DNA of 64,000 bases from Roseobacter sp. MH60115 (GCF_015644665.1 NZ_JADOBQ010000013.1:1-64000), one strand, 5' to 3'; positions 7,863 through 15,933 are shown, counted from the stretch's first letter. The notes: generated by a model not told the origin, from the letters alone. Made by a program: numbers and translations.

Positions 7863-8698
7863 CAGAAAGCCTCTCCGGCTTCGATGCGGTAGGCCTGCGC
7901 CGTGTCGGTGATCGCAACCAGGCGGATGATGCAGCCATCACCGCGGTCCCAGTTCCAGGGGAAAAAGGCAAAGGTCACCCGTTTGCCGGTCACCGCATCC
8001 AGATCACCGCCGACGTTTTCAATGCCCAGGATACCATTGGAGAACAGCGTGTTGTGGACAGGTTCCCATTCCGGGAAGTCATCTTTCCAGTCGTTGCCGC
8101 CGGACCATTCCTTATACTCTGCCTCCAGATGGGGCAGGATCGGTCCGTTGCGCTGCGGGCCGATCGCGGTGGCCAGCGGATGGTCGTTTGCCTGGGTATC
8201 GTGGCCAACCACCTTGACGCCTTTCTCCACCATCCAATCGGCGGCGGATTGCACCAGACCGGGGCAGTAGGCAAAGTAGTCACCGTCTTCATATTGCTTG
8301 TGCCAGCCGGTATTGATGATCAGCACATCGCCTTTCCGGATCGCGTGCCCGCAGGCCTGCTCCAGATCGCCCCCGGTGATCGATTCCCACTTCTTCTTGG
8401 GGATCGACACCACGATACCGGTGCCAAAGAAATGCGGCAGCGGCACCTCGTCGATAAAGGGCGTGCCCTGCACCACATGCGCCGGTGCGTCGATATGGGT
8501 CGTCACATGCATCGTGGTCGTGATGGTCTGGCTCAGCACGCCCGACTTAGCCATGTAGTGTTTCCGCTCGATGGCGACGTCCTTGAAGTAGGGCCAGTTC
8601 GGGCATTGATAGCCGAACCGATGGCTGAGGTTCACGAAAGTCAGCCCCATGTCGTTGTCGTCATTTGCCTGAAACTCAATACCGCGGATTTCCACCAT
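7862..8698 (-). CDS. Cyclase-family (kynurenine formamidase-like) hydrolase
   Basis: The 278-residue product belongs to the cyclase/kynurenine formamidase family of metal hydrolases. The key motif HVTTHIDAPAHV, with the HxGTHxD-type ligands, is near residue 67, followed by a conserved DVLIINTGW and VGHDTQANDHP stretch. The ATG at 8698 is chosen because AGAGGAC lies about 8 bp upstream; a GTG at 8719 is the alternative. It is the first gene of the operon transcribed away from iclR, from a promoter containing two operator-like dyads. Likely acts on an amide, lactone or cyclic intermediate of an aromatic or carboxylic acid; substrate not determinable. Confidence 0.85.
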   Translation of the reverse strand: MVEIRGIEFQANDDNDMGLTFVNLSHRFGYQCPNWPYFKDVAIERKHYMAKSGVLSQTITTTMHVTTHIDAPAHVVQGTPFIDEVPLPHFFGTGIVVSIPKKKWESITGGDLEQACGHAIRKGDVLIINTGWHKQYEDGDYFAYCPGLVQSAADWMVEKGVKVVGHDTQANDHPLATAIGPQRNGPILPHLEAEYKEWSGGNDWKDDFPEWEPVHNTLFSNGILGIENVGGDLDAVTGKRVTFAFFPWNWDRGDGCIIRLVAITDTAQAYRIEAGEAF

Positions 8699-8781
8699 GG
8701 AGTCACGTCCTCTGTTCACTGCCGGGCAGTGTGGGTTGGTTTTCGAATGTTCGGTTGGGCCTCCCAGCCTCGATGCATATT

Positions 8782-8810
8782 TTGATACACATGCACCGTA
8801 TCGCGGTCAA
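8782..8810 (-). promoter_or_regulatory. Sigma70-type promoter of the cyclase-cupin operon
   Basis: On the minus strand TTGACC and TATCAA are separated by exactly 17 bp, upstream of the cyclase ATG. The spacer contains a GATAC/GTATC operator-like dyad, so a bound regulator would cover the promoter. Confidence 0.6.
8784..8802. promoter_or_regulatory. Operator-like dyad 1 (GATAC...GTATC) inside the promoter
   Basis: GATAC at 8784-8788 and GTATC at 8798-8802 form a dyad within the -35/-10 spacer. ACCGTATCG at 8795-8803 repeats the half-site of the perfect palindrome 36 bp away. Probable IclR-family binding site. Confidence 0.6.
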
Positions 8811-8819
8811 TATAAAATT

Positions 8820-8847
8820 ACGATACGGTATTTCTGTACCGTATCGT
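8820..8847. promoter_or_regulatory. Perfect 11-bp inverted repeat, probable IclR-regulator operator
   Basis: ACGATACGGTA and TACCGTATCGT are exact inverted repeats separated by a 6-bp spacer (TTTCTG). The site lies between the divergent cyclase operon and the iclR-type gene, in an otherwise A+T-rich stretch. Best candidate for the main operator controlling both directions. Confidence 0.75.
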
Positions 8848-8915
8848 GGGTATTTATCTTGACACCAGACGCAACAAGCGGGAGACCTAGGTTGTGACAC
8901 ATCCCCGGAGATCCC

Positions 8916-9686
8916 ATGAAAACGGAAGAATTTGACAGCGGCAGGAGTGGCATCCAGGTGATTTCCCGCGCCGCGACGGTGTTGCGCAGCCTCAAGGAAC
9001 ACCCGGAAGGTTTGAGTCTGGGCCAGATCGCGGCTGAAGTTGGTTTGCCACGCTCGACGGTCCAGAGAATCGTCGGAGCGCTTCAGACGGAGCGATTGCT
9101 GATTTCAAATGCATCCGGTGGCGGCGTCAGACTGGGCCCGGAGCTTGGCGCGCTGGCAGAGGCCGCGCGCTACAACACGGCCGAGCAATGCAGATCGCTG
9201 CTGAGTGATCTGACGCAGGCGACGGGCGAGACCTCCGATCTTTCGGTCCTGCGCGGGGACAGGATGATTTTCATTGATCAGGTGCCGGGCACGCATCGGT
9301 TGCGCACGGTGTCGTCGGTGGGTGAGGTTTTCCCGATCACGACAACGGCCAACGGTCGGGCCTGCCTGGCCAGACTGCCGCGGGACATCGCGCTTGAGCG
9401 GGCGCACTCCGAGGCCGGTCGCAACGGTGTTGATTTTGACCTTCAAGAGTTTAGCGCGATGCTGGATGAGGTTACGAAAACCGGTCTTGCCTATGACAAC
9501 GACGAGCATTCCGACGGTATTTCCGCGGTGGGCTTTGCCTTCGAAGACTTGGCAGGAGACCTGCACGCCATTTCTGTTCCAGTCCCAACCACGCGGTTTC
9601 TGCGGCAAAAACCCGAGATTGAAGCGGCCGTTCTACGCGCCGCGCGCGCCGTTGACAAACTCATGCAAAGCAACCGTTCCAAATAG
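8916..9686 (+). CDS. IclR-family transcriptional regulator
   Basis: A 256-residue regulator with an N-terminal winged helix-turn-helix (about residues 10-65: SRAATVLRSLKEHPEGLSLG, then LPRSTVQRIVGALQ) and a C-terminal GAF-like IclR effector domain (about 80-250). The domain organisation and length are typical. It is divergent from the cyclase-cupin operon across a 217-bp region with two dyads sharing the GATACGGT half-site, so it very likely regulates that operon and itself. A TTGACA element at 8859-8864 may be its own -35. The inducer is probably a pathway intermediate. Confidence 0.9.
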   Translation: MKTEEFDSGRSGIQVISRAATVLRSLKEHPEGLSLGQIAAEVGLPRSTVQRIVGALQTERLLISNASGGGVRLGPELGALAEAARYNTAEQCRSLLSDLTQATGETSDLSVLRGDRMIFIDQVPGTHRLRTVSSVGEVFPITTTANGRACLARLPRDIALERAHSEAGRNGVDFDLQEFSAMLDEVTKTGLAYDNDEHSDGISAVGFAFEDLAGDLHAISVPVPTTRFLRQKPEIEAAVLRAARAVDKLMQSNRSK

Positions 9687-9734
9687 CGGACCGTCTGATC
9701 CTTTTCCGGAGGCAGACGCTGCTGGGAACCACGA

Positions 9735-9762
9735 GTGACACATAATGAGAATTAAGTTAACA
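9735..9762. other. attL: dif-like XerC/XerD site, left prophage junction
   Basis: GTGACACATAA-TGAGAA-TTAAGTTAACA has the 11-6-11 layout of a dif site and strongly resembles the E. coli dif arms (CATAA and TTATGTTAA). The central CATAATGAGAATTA (9741-9754) is repeated exactly at 15940-15953, bracketing the microvirus genome. Confidence 0.85.
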
Positions 9763-10033
9763 CCAATGAGTAGTTATCTTATGGTGTTTACGCACATGAG
9801 GCAGGGCCATTTGTGCGAGATTGAAGTTATGCACCTTCAATGTCATGGTTAAAGCTGACTAGATGTAGCTTGTCAACGTCTTTCGCACCATGGAACGTAT
9901 TTTCTTGAACCACCTTTTCCGCGCGTGGCTTTTTTTGGGTCCGGCATGGTTTTGCAGGTCTTGCGCGCCTTGACAGACGAATGCTTTTCAGCATGCAAGG
10001 TTCTGCTTTTACGCCGGAACGCAGGGGAGGGGG
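9763..10033. other. Prophage intergenic region downstream of VP4
   Basis: No convincing gene lies between attL and the VP4 stop. A small hairpin (ATGCT, loop TTTC, AGCAT) is at 9981-9994 and a run of seven T is at 9931-9937. In related phages such a region can hold the replication origin or a terminator; neither is proved here. Confidence 0.4.
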
Positions 10034-11263
10034 CTAGTGCCCCAATCGCCGGATTGCGCGGGGTTTGCGTTGTGGTGGTTTCTGTTCTTTGAACGATAGC
10101 GGCTTTTTTTGGCCGCTTGTATTTTTGGGAGTAGGTGCGTCGGGTTGGCAGTCCAATACGTGCCTTTCGACGTGAGACATTCGATACCCGAGACGTTGAA
10201 GGTTTTGGAGAGCTTCGTCTACGTTTGTTGCGTGCCATGGGTCATGGTCCTCAATGTATACGGCGGCGGTGCCGTCGATGTGTTCAACAAGGATGTACTT
10301 GTTTTCGATGTCGAGAATGTGCCTAGTCTCGTACAGGCCATCGAGATGCTGTTGAAATTCATCATATTCAGCATCAGGAGTAGAACGGGGCGGACGCTTT
10401 TGAGCGATATGCTCCGCCCATCGCTCATCGGTCCAATCAAGATCGAGATCGATAAGCTTGTCCTCGCGCTCTAGAAGTAGCTCCGAATAGGGAGGCAGTG
10501 AGCCGCGAGAGATGGACCAGAGGGCGCGATAGGCGTCAAGGTAAATTTCCGCCATACGCCCTTGGAGGTAGAAGCCCTTACGCTTGCCCTTTCTGTCAAA
10601 GACATCGGCGAAGGCGTAATCAAGAGATCGCGGAGCGAGAGACTGCTTAACGTGGGCGTCAGCAAGCTGCATGAAGAAATCATGGCCCAACGGGGGCTTT
10701 TTGGACATAGCAAGATGGGTCCGATGAACCTCAAGATTAAGGTCCTTGAGGACGTATTTCAGGGCGTAGGCGAATGCGCCGTAGTCAGGAGCCTGAAAAT
10801 AGGACAAGCCATGCGGCCAGCCTGACCATTCAATACGGTCCCACTTTTCAACAGCTATGTAAATTTCGTGGGGTTTACGGTCGATTTTGGTTGGCGAGAC
10901 GGGCAGGAGGTTGCCCGATATGAAAAGAATAATATGCCAATGAGCACGACCGTTGTTTGACCCATATTCGCCCGTGACGAGATACCGGACTTTGCGCTTG
11001 GGTTCCCCACGCTTGGTTTTACGAAGTCTCTTGAGAAACTTCTGAATATCCGAGTAGACGAGGGCTTGGGCGTGGGGGTTATCTTCCCCACCGCCGTAGG
11101 TTAAAGTAACAGCCAGCGTTTGTTCGCTGGTGTTTTGTTCGGCAATGCAGCGACCTACTAAGTCGTTCACACGGTTGGCGCGGCATTGCCAGCAATAGCG
11201 ACACGCGACCATCTGAAAAAACGGGTGTTCGTCGATGTAAAGCTTACAGGGTGAAATGCACAT
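10034..11263 (-). CDS. Microvirus replication initiation protein VP4
   Basis: A 409-residue HUH-type rolling-circle replication initiator. It nicks the double-stranded replicative form and restarts synthesis. The HUH motif reads AHWHII with His108 and His110, and the catalytic tyrosine helix is YALKYVLKD with Tyr166 and Tyr170, a two-tyrosine arrangement. An N-terminal cysteine cluster (CRYCWQC, residues 21-27) is typical of microvirus VP4 proteins. The ATG at 11263 is used, with GAGGT upstream; a TTG directly before it is a less likely start. It overlaps the stop of a small upstream frame (TGATG). Confidence 0.93.
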   Translation of the reverse strand: MCISPCKLYIDEHPFFQMVACRYCWQCRANRVNDLVGRCIAEQNTSEQTLAVTLTYGGGEDNPHAQALVYSDIQKFLKRLRKTKRGEPKRKVRYLVTGEYGSNNGRAHWHIILFISGNLLPVSPTKIDRKPHEIYIAVEKWDRIEWSGWPHGLSYFQAPDYGAFAYALKYVLKDLNLEVHRTHLAMSKKPPLGHDFFMQLADAHVKQSLAPRSLDYAFADVFDRKGKRKGFYLQGRMAEIYLDAYRALWSISRGSLPPYSELLLEREDKLIDLDLDWTDERWAEHIAQKRPPRSTPDAEYDEFQQHLDGLYETRHILDIENKYILVEHIDGTAAVYIEDHDPWHATNVDEALQNLQRLGYRMSHVERHVLDCQPDAPTPKNTSGQKKPLSFKEQKPPQRKPRAIRRLGH

Positions 11264-11436
11264 CAAATCTTACCTCGCTTAAGCCATACGGGGATTGAGA
11301 GGTTGCGGGAGCGGAAGTAGGAGAGCGGGAGAACTTGACCGCCCCGCTTGAGAACAAGAGCATTGCTGCGCTGGACGCACAGAGAGGCGCGCGAGGGTTT
11401 TGCGGTTTTTTTGGTTGTCGGTGTCACTAATTGCAT
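11263..11436 (-). CDS. Possible 57-residue phage protein upstream of VP4
   Basis: A frame of 57 codons (MQLVTPTTKK start) ends in a TGA that overlaps the VP4 ATG, as do other gene pairs in this prophage. The product is basic with a hydrophobic middle. No good ribosome-binding site precedes the ATG. It occupies an otherwise empty 368-bp stretch (11264-11631) between the M15 peptidase and VP4 genes. Overlap and position are the only support; it could equally be a leader without coding function. Confidence 0.35.
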   Translation of the reverse strand: MQLVTPTTKKTAKPSRASLCVQRSNALVLKRGGQVLPLSYFRSRNLSIPVWLKRGKI

Positions 11437-11631
11437 ATCCCAACAAGAAGGGGGGAGGTTGCGCCCGCCCCGCGTCGATGAGAGCGACGGGGGCGGGCAT
11501 CTGGACCCGCTGTTGCGGCTGAGAGGCGCTAAGGCGCGTCCAGAAGAGGGTGGCATACTGTGAGTGAGTGCCTCCGGCACTGAGGCCGGAAGGACACCAC
11601 GTTTCGGCGCAGGAGTGCGCGATACAGTTGC

Positions 11632-12270
11632 TTAGAGTGGAGTGCGGCTTTGCTTGTGAGCGCGCAGCTTCGCAGCCAGAGGCCGGGAATAGGCGTTAGC
11701 GTTGAACACCTTTTCGCCGTCCCTGATCTTGCGCCAGTCCTTGAGTTGCCAGTGAGCAGGGTCCCAAAAGGACCAGTCGCCACCCCACTCAATGGGGATG
11801 TTGGCTTTCCGGGCAACCTCTTTACCAATCACGCCAATGAGCCGCCACTTGCGTTCGGCCATCTGCGGATCATCGTCCAATTCCCAATGATAGAGGGAAT
11901 GCACGATATCGACAGCGAGGCCGTAGTTGTGCGGAGACGAGCCGGGCGGGGCCTTGGAATTGCCGCGCCGATAAATCGCACGTTGGGTGGCGGCATCGCG
12001 CACAAAGCAGTGGGCATAAAAAGAGAACCCACGCGCCTCAAGCTCTTTGTGAAACTTGCGGTAGAATTCCACAATCAGAGGGTGCGCGCCCTCGGTGGAA
12101 ACCTTAAGTGCTTGTTGCTGATGCAGTTTAGACTTGACAAGCGCCATATCCCTAAGGGAGAGTGCAGCAGCTTGATACTTCTGCGGTTTCCTTTGGACGG
12201 GAGATTGACTTTGTTGGGCTACGGGGGAGCGTTGCACCGCTCCCCCTTTGAATTGGCGGAGGAAAGCCAT
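11632..12270 (-). CDS. M15-family peptidase, probable phage endolysin
   Basis: A 212-residue protein with an M15/VanY-type zinc peptidase domain in its C-terminal two thirds. The zinc ligands are visible as SPHNYGLAVD (His and Asp) and DPAHWQL (His), with conserved FVRDAATQ upstream. Such peptidases cut peptide bonds in peptidoglycan, so host lysis or wall passage is the likely job. AAGGAG precedes the ATG at 12270 at ideal spacing, while the longer frame starts inside the upstream gene. That Shine-Dalgarno sequence lies within the last codons of the previous gene, implying coupling. M15 peptidases are found in roseobacter-type microviruses but not in phiX174. Confidence 0.88.
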   Translation of the reverse strand: MAFLRQFKGGAVQRSPVAQQSQSPVQRKPQKYQAAALSLRDMALVKSKLHQQQALKVSTEGAHPLIVEFYRKFHKELEARGFSFYAHCFVRDAATQRAIYRRGNSKAPPGSSPHNYGLAVDIVHSLYHWELDDDPQMAERKWRLIGVIGKEVARKANIPIEWGGDWSFWDPAHWQLKDWRKIRDGEKVFNANAYSRPLAAKLRAHKQSRTPL

Positions 12271-12274
12271 GAGA

Positions 12275-12841
12275 CTACTCCTTAACATCTTGATCATCGG
12301 GTTTCTCCTTTACTGCCTTTTCTTGTTTGCCTTTCTCGGGAACTTCATCTGAAGACGGGTTATCCTCAATGACCGAGTCGGGGTCCGGCTTGGGCTTGGC
12401 ATCCTCGCGAATTTGACGCAGCGTCTCAGCAAGCATTTCATCACGGCGGCGCTCATTGAGCTTGGCCATGTACATCATGCGGTCGAGTTCAGTATTGCGA
12501 CGGCCTTGCGGGATCGGGTTGGTGTAAGCTTCCTCATCCGTCTTTTCGACAAGATGAGAGGCGGCAGGACCCTTGACGTACATCTGAGCGCCCATTTCAG
12601 AGCGAAACTGGACGTAGACAGGGATGGCCGTAGAGAGAGAGCATTGGAAAATGCCATAGCAAGAAGCGACAAGAACGGCATCCTTCATGTCTTCGGTAAA
12701 GGAAGCCCAGACGGTGCATTGGTCCGTTGAGTTGACTGTGAACGCGACGGTGCGCGCACCATTCGGGCAGTCAAAAGCCAGTTTGTCGCTGGAGAGCATA
12801 AGCTCCCATCCGACAGGTGATTTGATATCAAAGATTTTCAC
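12275..12841 (-). CDS. Microvirus protein of unknown function (after VP1)
   Basis: A 188-residue protein. Residues 1-100 look like a compact beta-rich domain (FDIKSPVGWELMLSSDKLAF, three cysteines), followed by a charged helical part with RRNTELDRMMYMAKLNERRR and a low-complexity Lys/Glu/Pro/Asp tail. The charged helical tail recalls internal scaffolding proteins, and a VP3-like role is possible, but no family signature was recognised. It is separated from VP1 by a strong hairpin and followed within a few bases by the M15 peptidase gene. Confidence 0.65.
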   Translation of the reverse strand: MKIFDIKSPVGWELMLSSDKLAFDCPNGARTVAFTVNSTDQCTVWASFTEDMKDAVLVASCYGIFQCSLSTAIPVYVQFRSEMGAQMYVKGPAASHLVEKTDEEAYTNPIPQGRRNTELDRMMYMAKLNERRRDEMLAETLRQIREDAKPKPDPDSVIEDNPSSDEVPEKGKQEKAVKEKPDDQDVKE

Positions 12842-12863
12842 GTGGTTTTCCTTTCGATGAGTG

Positions 12864-12894
12864 TGTCAGAAATCGTCAAAGACGATTTCTGACA
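12864..12894. terminator. Perfect 14-bp stem-loop between VP1 and the next phage gene
   Basis: TGTCAGAAATCGTC and GACGATTTCTGACA pair perfectly around a 3-nt loop. No T-run follows on the minus strand, so it is more likely an RNA-processing or stabilising hairpin, or a partial attenuator, than a simple terminator. It begins 9 bp past the VP1 stop. Confidence 0.65.
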
Positions 12895-12902
12895 GAAGTT
12901 GA

Positions 12903-14507
12903 TTAGGCGGACTGATCGATACGCGTATCGTCCGCCTGCTCGATGAGAATATTGTAGTCATCTGTGTTTTCTTCGAGGCGCTTACCGCGCACCATGTCGG
13001 TGATGATGCGGCAGGAACCGATAGTATTGATTTCGAACGGTTCCGCTGTAGCATCCGCGAACACCTTGTGGTGCAGGTTGTTCGCAAGATAGAAATCGGA
13101 GGTAAGCGCAGGATCGACGGTTTCGACAGCCCAGATTTTCTGGCGATTTTCATCGAAGGGATCGCCAAGCTGGCGGTAGTATTTGCCACCGATGTTGACG
13201 AGAGAGCGATCCCAGCGGCTGTTGAGGTAGGAGTACCCAAAGGTACCATCCGGGTCGGTCTGTTCGACGTCCACGTCCTTATTCTGGATGACATCGACCT
13301 TTTCAGGATCGAGTTCATCGCGGGTGGCAGAAGGCCAATCGTCAGGGTCCATGGTATGGAGGAAGTGATCCCGCTGACGCTCGAACAACTGTTCGGGGAC
13401 AATCTCACTGACGATAAGAATGATACCGCCGGTGTTCATAGGCGGGGTACGGATGGTGAGATTGAGCATGGTCTCACCGGTAGTGACACTCTTTTCAAGG
13501 TTGCCACTATCGGTTGCCCAACGCCGATTGTAGCCAATCAGCGTGGTCTTGCGATCAAGAACAATGGGCTGAGACAGTTGGGCGTCGGGGACGCGGATGC
13601 CATCCATAAGCATGTCGATGATATGGTCATCATCCAGACCAGCGTGCTTTTTACGCTGCGTGGCCATCCAAGCGGTTTTCTTGGCCAGTTCGATGTTTGA
13701 AAGAGAGAGCTTAACACCGTCCTGGGCGAGTTCTGCATAAATGGCAGGCAGTCCGCCAGCGTCCTGAAACGTCATGTTGGTACCAGACCAGCCGGTGACC
13801 TGCCTATAGCCGGTTTCGGTCTCGTACATGTCGCGGGCGACAGATGCGGTAGTACCGTCAGAACCGATACCGGAAACACGAACACGCTCCGCAATTCTGA
13901 GTTCGACCTCGCCGTCAATCGCAGCCTGATCGAAGTCAGGGACGATGGAGCGGAAAGTGGTGTTGCGCCACTCGCAATTGGCAAGCGTGGTGTCGAGGGG
14001 GGTGCGTTGAGGAAGTTCCTTTGAGATTTGCTTACGGCGGAAATTGACCCAGCAGTTATACGCCTCGACAAGAGCGGAGTTGATGGGATCGCCCTGTTTG
14101 GCATGGATACCCATGGTGCGGAAAATCTCGGCATTGCGATCAAAGTTGATCGGCGCAATGAAGGGGACAACATCGCCACCTTCTTTATCCGGCTCGCCCT
14201 TGTAGGACCGGTTGAAACGGTCAAGGGAGCCCTCGAAGCGTTCGAAGGCAAGGAAGGGGACGAACACAGCGCGGGTGGTAACCGCGACAGGGTTCATGAG
14301 GGTTTCCACGGTTTCTGTCATGTCGATTTTGACGCGGATACGGGACGAGCCGACTTGTTCCTCGCGAAGAAGGGGAATATAGGCATGGGGCACAACCTTA
14401 CCCGCGAAGCAGGAGGTCTGGCCCCGGATTTCATTGGGGCGGATCGTCTTTGCGACACGCCGTGCAACGGCAGACGTGGTGTCTGTGAAACGAGAGTTCA
14501 TTTTCAT
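12903..14507 (-). CDS. Microvirus major capsid protein VP1
   Basis: The 534-residue protein matches the F/VP1 capsid family of Microviridae in length and pattern. It has the basic N-terminus RFTDTTSAVARRVAKT, then PNEIRG, PHAYIPLLREEQ, METVETLMNPV-type segments and the long C-terminal beta-barrel region with RTPPMNTGGIILIVSEIVPEQLFE. It forms the T=1 icosahedral shell. Its ATG overlaps the stop of the 40-residue basic protein gene (ATGA). Other phage proteins in the window (VP2, VP4) support the call. Confidence 0.93.
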   Translation of the reverse strand: MKMNSRFTDTTSAVARRVAKTIRPNEIRGQTSCFAGKVVPHAYIPLLREEQVGSSRIRVKIDMTETVETLMNPVAVTTRAVFVPFLAFERFEGSLDRFNRSYKGEPDKEGGDVVPFIAPINFDRNAEIFRTMGIHAKQGDPINSALVEAYNCWVNFRRKQISKELPQRTPLDTTLANCEWRNTTFRSIVPDFDQAAIDGEVELRIAERVRVSGIGSDGTTASVARDMYETETGYRQVTGWSGTNMTFQDAGGLPAIYAELAQDGVKLSLSNIELAKKTAWMATQRKKHAGLDDDHIIDMLMDGIRVPDAQLSQPIVLDRKTTLIGYNRRWATDSGNLEKSVTTGETMLNLTIRTPPMNTGGIILIVSEIVPEQLFERQRDHFLHTMDPDDWPSATRDELDPEKVDVIQNKDVDVEQTDPDGTFGYSYLNSRWDRSLVNIGGKYYRQLGDPFDENRQKIWAVETVDPALTSDFYLANNLHHKVFADATAEPFEINTIGSCRIITDMVRGKRLEENTDDYNILIEQADDTRIDQSA

Positions 14508-14626
14508 TTGAGTGCCTTCTTTTTCTTGGCGTTAAGCAACAGTCGTTTGTTGCGGTTGGGGGTGAAGTATTTGCGCAGAGCCTTGCGGATACGCTTGCGG
14601 CGTGCGCGGCAGTTCGCGCAGGCCAT
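14504..14626 (-). CDS. 40-residue highly basic protein (J/VP8-like DNA-binding candidate)
   Basis: A 40-codon gene fits exactly between VP2 and VP1, with its ATG overlapping the VP2 stop (TAATG) and its TGA overlapping the VP1 ATG. The peptide starts MACANCRARRKRIRKALRKY and ends NAKKKKALK. It contains 17 Lys/Arg residues in 40 and two cysteines. Microviruses encode a tiny basic protein (J in phiX174, VP8 in gokushoviruses) that coats the packaged ssDNA, and this is the obvious candidate. Too short for ordinary gene callers. Confidence 0.8.
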   Translation of the reverse strand: MACANCRARRKRIRKALRKYFTPNRNKRLLLNAKKKKALK

Positions 14627-15504
14627 TAGTGCGAAGTCATCGCGGAACCCGCGCGACCCTTGGTGGTGTTTTTGGAAGGAACCCCAAGCCTAGGGGGAAT
14701 GACCTTGCGCACGGCTTGCTCGAAGGTCAGAGAGGCGTCCGAGCCGTAAAGCTCGTGAACCTTGTCGGCGACCTCTTTGCCGTGTTTACGGACAATCTTT
14801 TGAAGCTTGCGATTGTACCCGAAGTCGCGGAGGGTATTGACAACGCCACCGACCTCTTGAGCAACATCGCCATACCGCGCCTCCGCCATTTCAGCATCGG
14901 GCGAACGAGGATCGATGTAGCTTTGAGCATCAATGTGAGATGCATTGGTTGTGGTCGCGCGACCGGGATCAAGAAGGGGTTCGAGACCCTCTTGATTGCG
15001 GGACTGGGTGGTCACCTGCTGGATATCGTAGCCGAAGCCCCCGAGAGGGGCCTTATTGCGACGTTGCAAATCCTTAAGTTCCTCGCGCATCATTTCGACG
15101 CGCAATTCGTCTTCTTCGGATTTGTTAAAGAGCGGCTCGTTGTTGTACCAGTTGGTAACAGAGCGCTCCATGGCTTCGGTGACGAAGTCACCGGACGCGA
15201 GGGCAGGGGGTGTGACAGCGCCACCGGTGAAACCCTGCCCGCCAGTGTACCCAAGGACGGTCAGGGGATTGAAGCCGTTTTCACGGGCCTCTTTGGAGAG
15301 CCTGCCAAGGTCGAGCTTATTAAGCTCTGACTGGTATTTGGCAAGCTCCAGTTGGTTGCGGTAATTGCGGTCTGAGGTTCTGGAAGCAGAACTGCCAGCC
15401 CGCTTGCCGTCGATCAGCGAGCCGATGCCGCCGCCAATCGCGCCGCCGGTGGGACCTCCGAAAAATGTCCCACCGATCTTGCCGAGGGTTGAAAAGAAAC
15501 CCAT
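14626..15504 (-). CDS. Microvirus DNA pilot/minor spike protein VP2
   Basis: A 292-residue protein with a glycine-rich amphipathic N-terminus (GKIGGTFFGGPTGGAIGGG), a central helical region (QLELAKYQSELNKLDLGRLS) and the marker segment EARENGFNPLTVLGYTGGQG, which is highly typical of VP2/H pilot proteins. The pilot protein helps deliver ssDNA through the envelope. Its ATG overlaps the stop of the small upstream gene (TAATG), and it is followed by the basic-protein gene. Confidence 0.9.
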   Translation of the reverse strand: MGFFSTLGKIGGTFFGGPTGGAIGGGIGSLIDGKRAGSSASRTSDRNYRNQLELAKYQSELNKLDLGRLSKEARENGFNPLTVLGYTGGQGFTGGAVTPPALASGDFVTEAMERSVTNWYNNEPLFNKSEEDELRVEMMREELKDLQRRNKAPLGGFGYDIQQVTTQSRNQEGLEPLLDPGRATTTNASHIDAQSYIDPRSPDAEMAEARYGDVAQEVGGVVNTLRDFGYNRKLQKIVRKHGKEVADKVHELYGSDASLTFEQAVRKVIPPRLGVPSKNTTKGRAGSAMTSH

Positions 15505-15647
15505 TATTCTGCCTCCAACATACGCCGGAGACGGGCGTAGGTAGCTGTGGCCCTCGCAGCGTCAATATCGGCAAGGCGAATAGGACCGGGCTGTTTAATC
15601 TGCTCAGATAGCTGATTGATCAAACGGTTTAGCTGAGCGCTATCCAT
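15504..15647 (-). CDS. 47-residue phage protein before VP2
   Basis: A 47-codon frame (MDSAQLNRLINQLSEQIKQP start, ending RLRRMLEAE) has its TAA overlapping the VP2 ATG and starts 7 bp after the stop of the membrane-protein gene. It is predicted all-helical with charged residues spaced like a small coiled coil. No homologous family was recognised. Tight packing between two phage genes and the shared stop/start argue that it is real. Confidence 0.65.
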   Translation of the reverse strand: MDSAQLNRLINQLSEQIKQPGPIRLADIDAARATATYARLRRMLEAE

Positions 15648-15653
15648 GGGAGA

Positions 15654-15839
15654 TTACCCCTTGCGGTTGAGATGAGAGAGAATAAGATCAAGCGCGACCC
15701 CGGCTAGCGCGGTGAGACCCGCGACGATGGTTGTCGTGGTGTCGCTGTTGACGCCCAGACCCACGAGATAGGCGCCGAAGGCCGTTCCGGCGCGACGGAG
15801 GATGGGAGACATAATTTCGGTTATGATAACTTTACGCAT
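15654..15839 (-). CDS. Small membrane protein at the start of the phage operon
   Basis: A 61-residue protein with one or two hydrophobic segments (AGTAFGAYLVGLGV and TTIVAGLTALAGVALDLIL) and a basic tail. AGAGGGG is at good spacing before the ATG at 15839. It is the first gene after the presumed phage promoter. Its size and membrane character would suit a holin partner for the M15 peptidase encoded downstream, but no holin family signature was recognised. Confidence 0.65.
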   Translation of the reverse strand: MRKVIITEIMSPILRRAGTAFGAYLVGLGVNSDTTTTIVAGLTALAGVALDLILSHLNRKG

Positions 15840-15856
15840 TGGGTTGCACCCCTCTG

Positions 15857-15885
15857 GTTAGCGAGGCCACAAGATATAGTGTCAA
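15857..15885 (-). promoter_or_regulatory. Probable main prophage promoter
   Basis: On the minus strand a perfect -35 TTGACA (15880-15885) is followed after 17 bp by a weak GCTAAC element, just upstream of the first phage gene. The -10 is poor, so the exact position is uncertain. Confidence 0.45.
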
Positions 15886-15933
15886 GCGGCGTTTTCTGCG
15901 GTTTACTCACCCATGGGGCGAGTTGGACGGGTT

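Noticed and set aside
9873..10238. Very basic 121-residue open frame on the minus strand
   Set aside because: It overlaps most of its length with the end of VP4 in another frame and has no start signal. The 40-residue gene at 14504 is a better J-like candidate.
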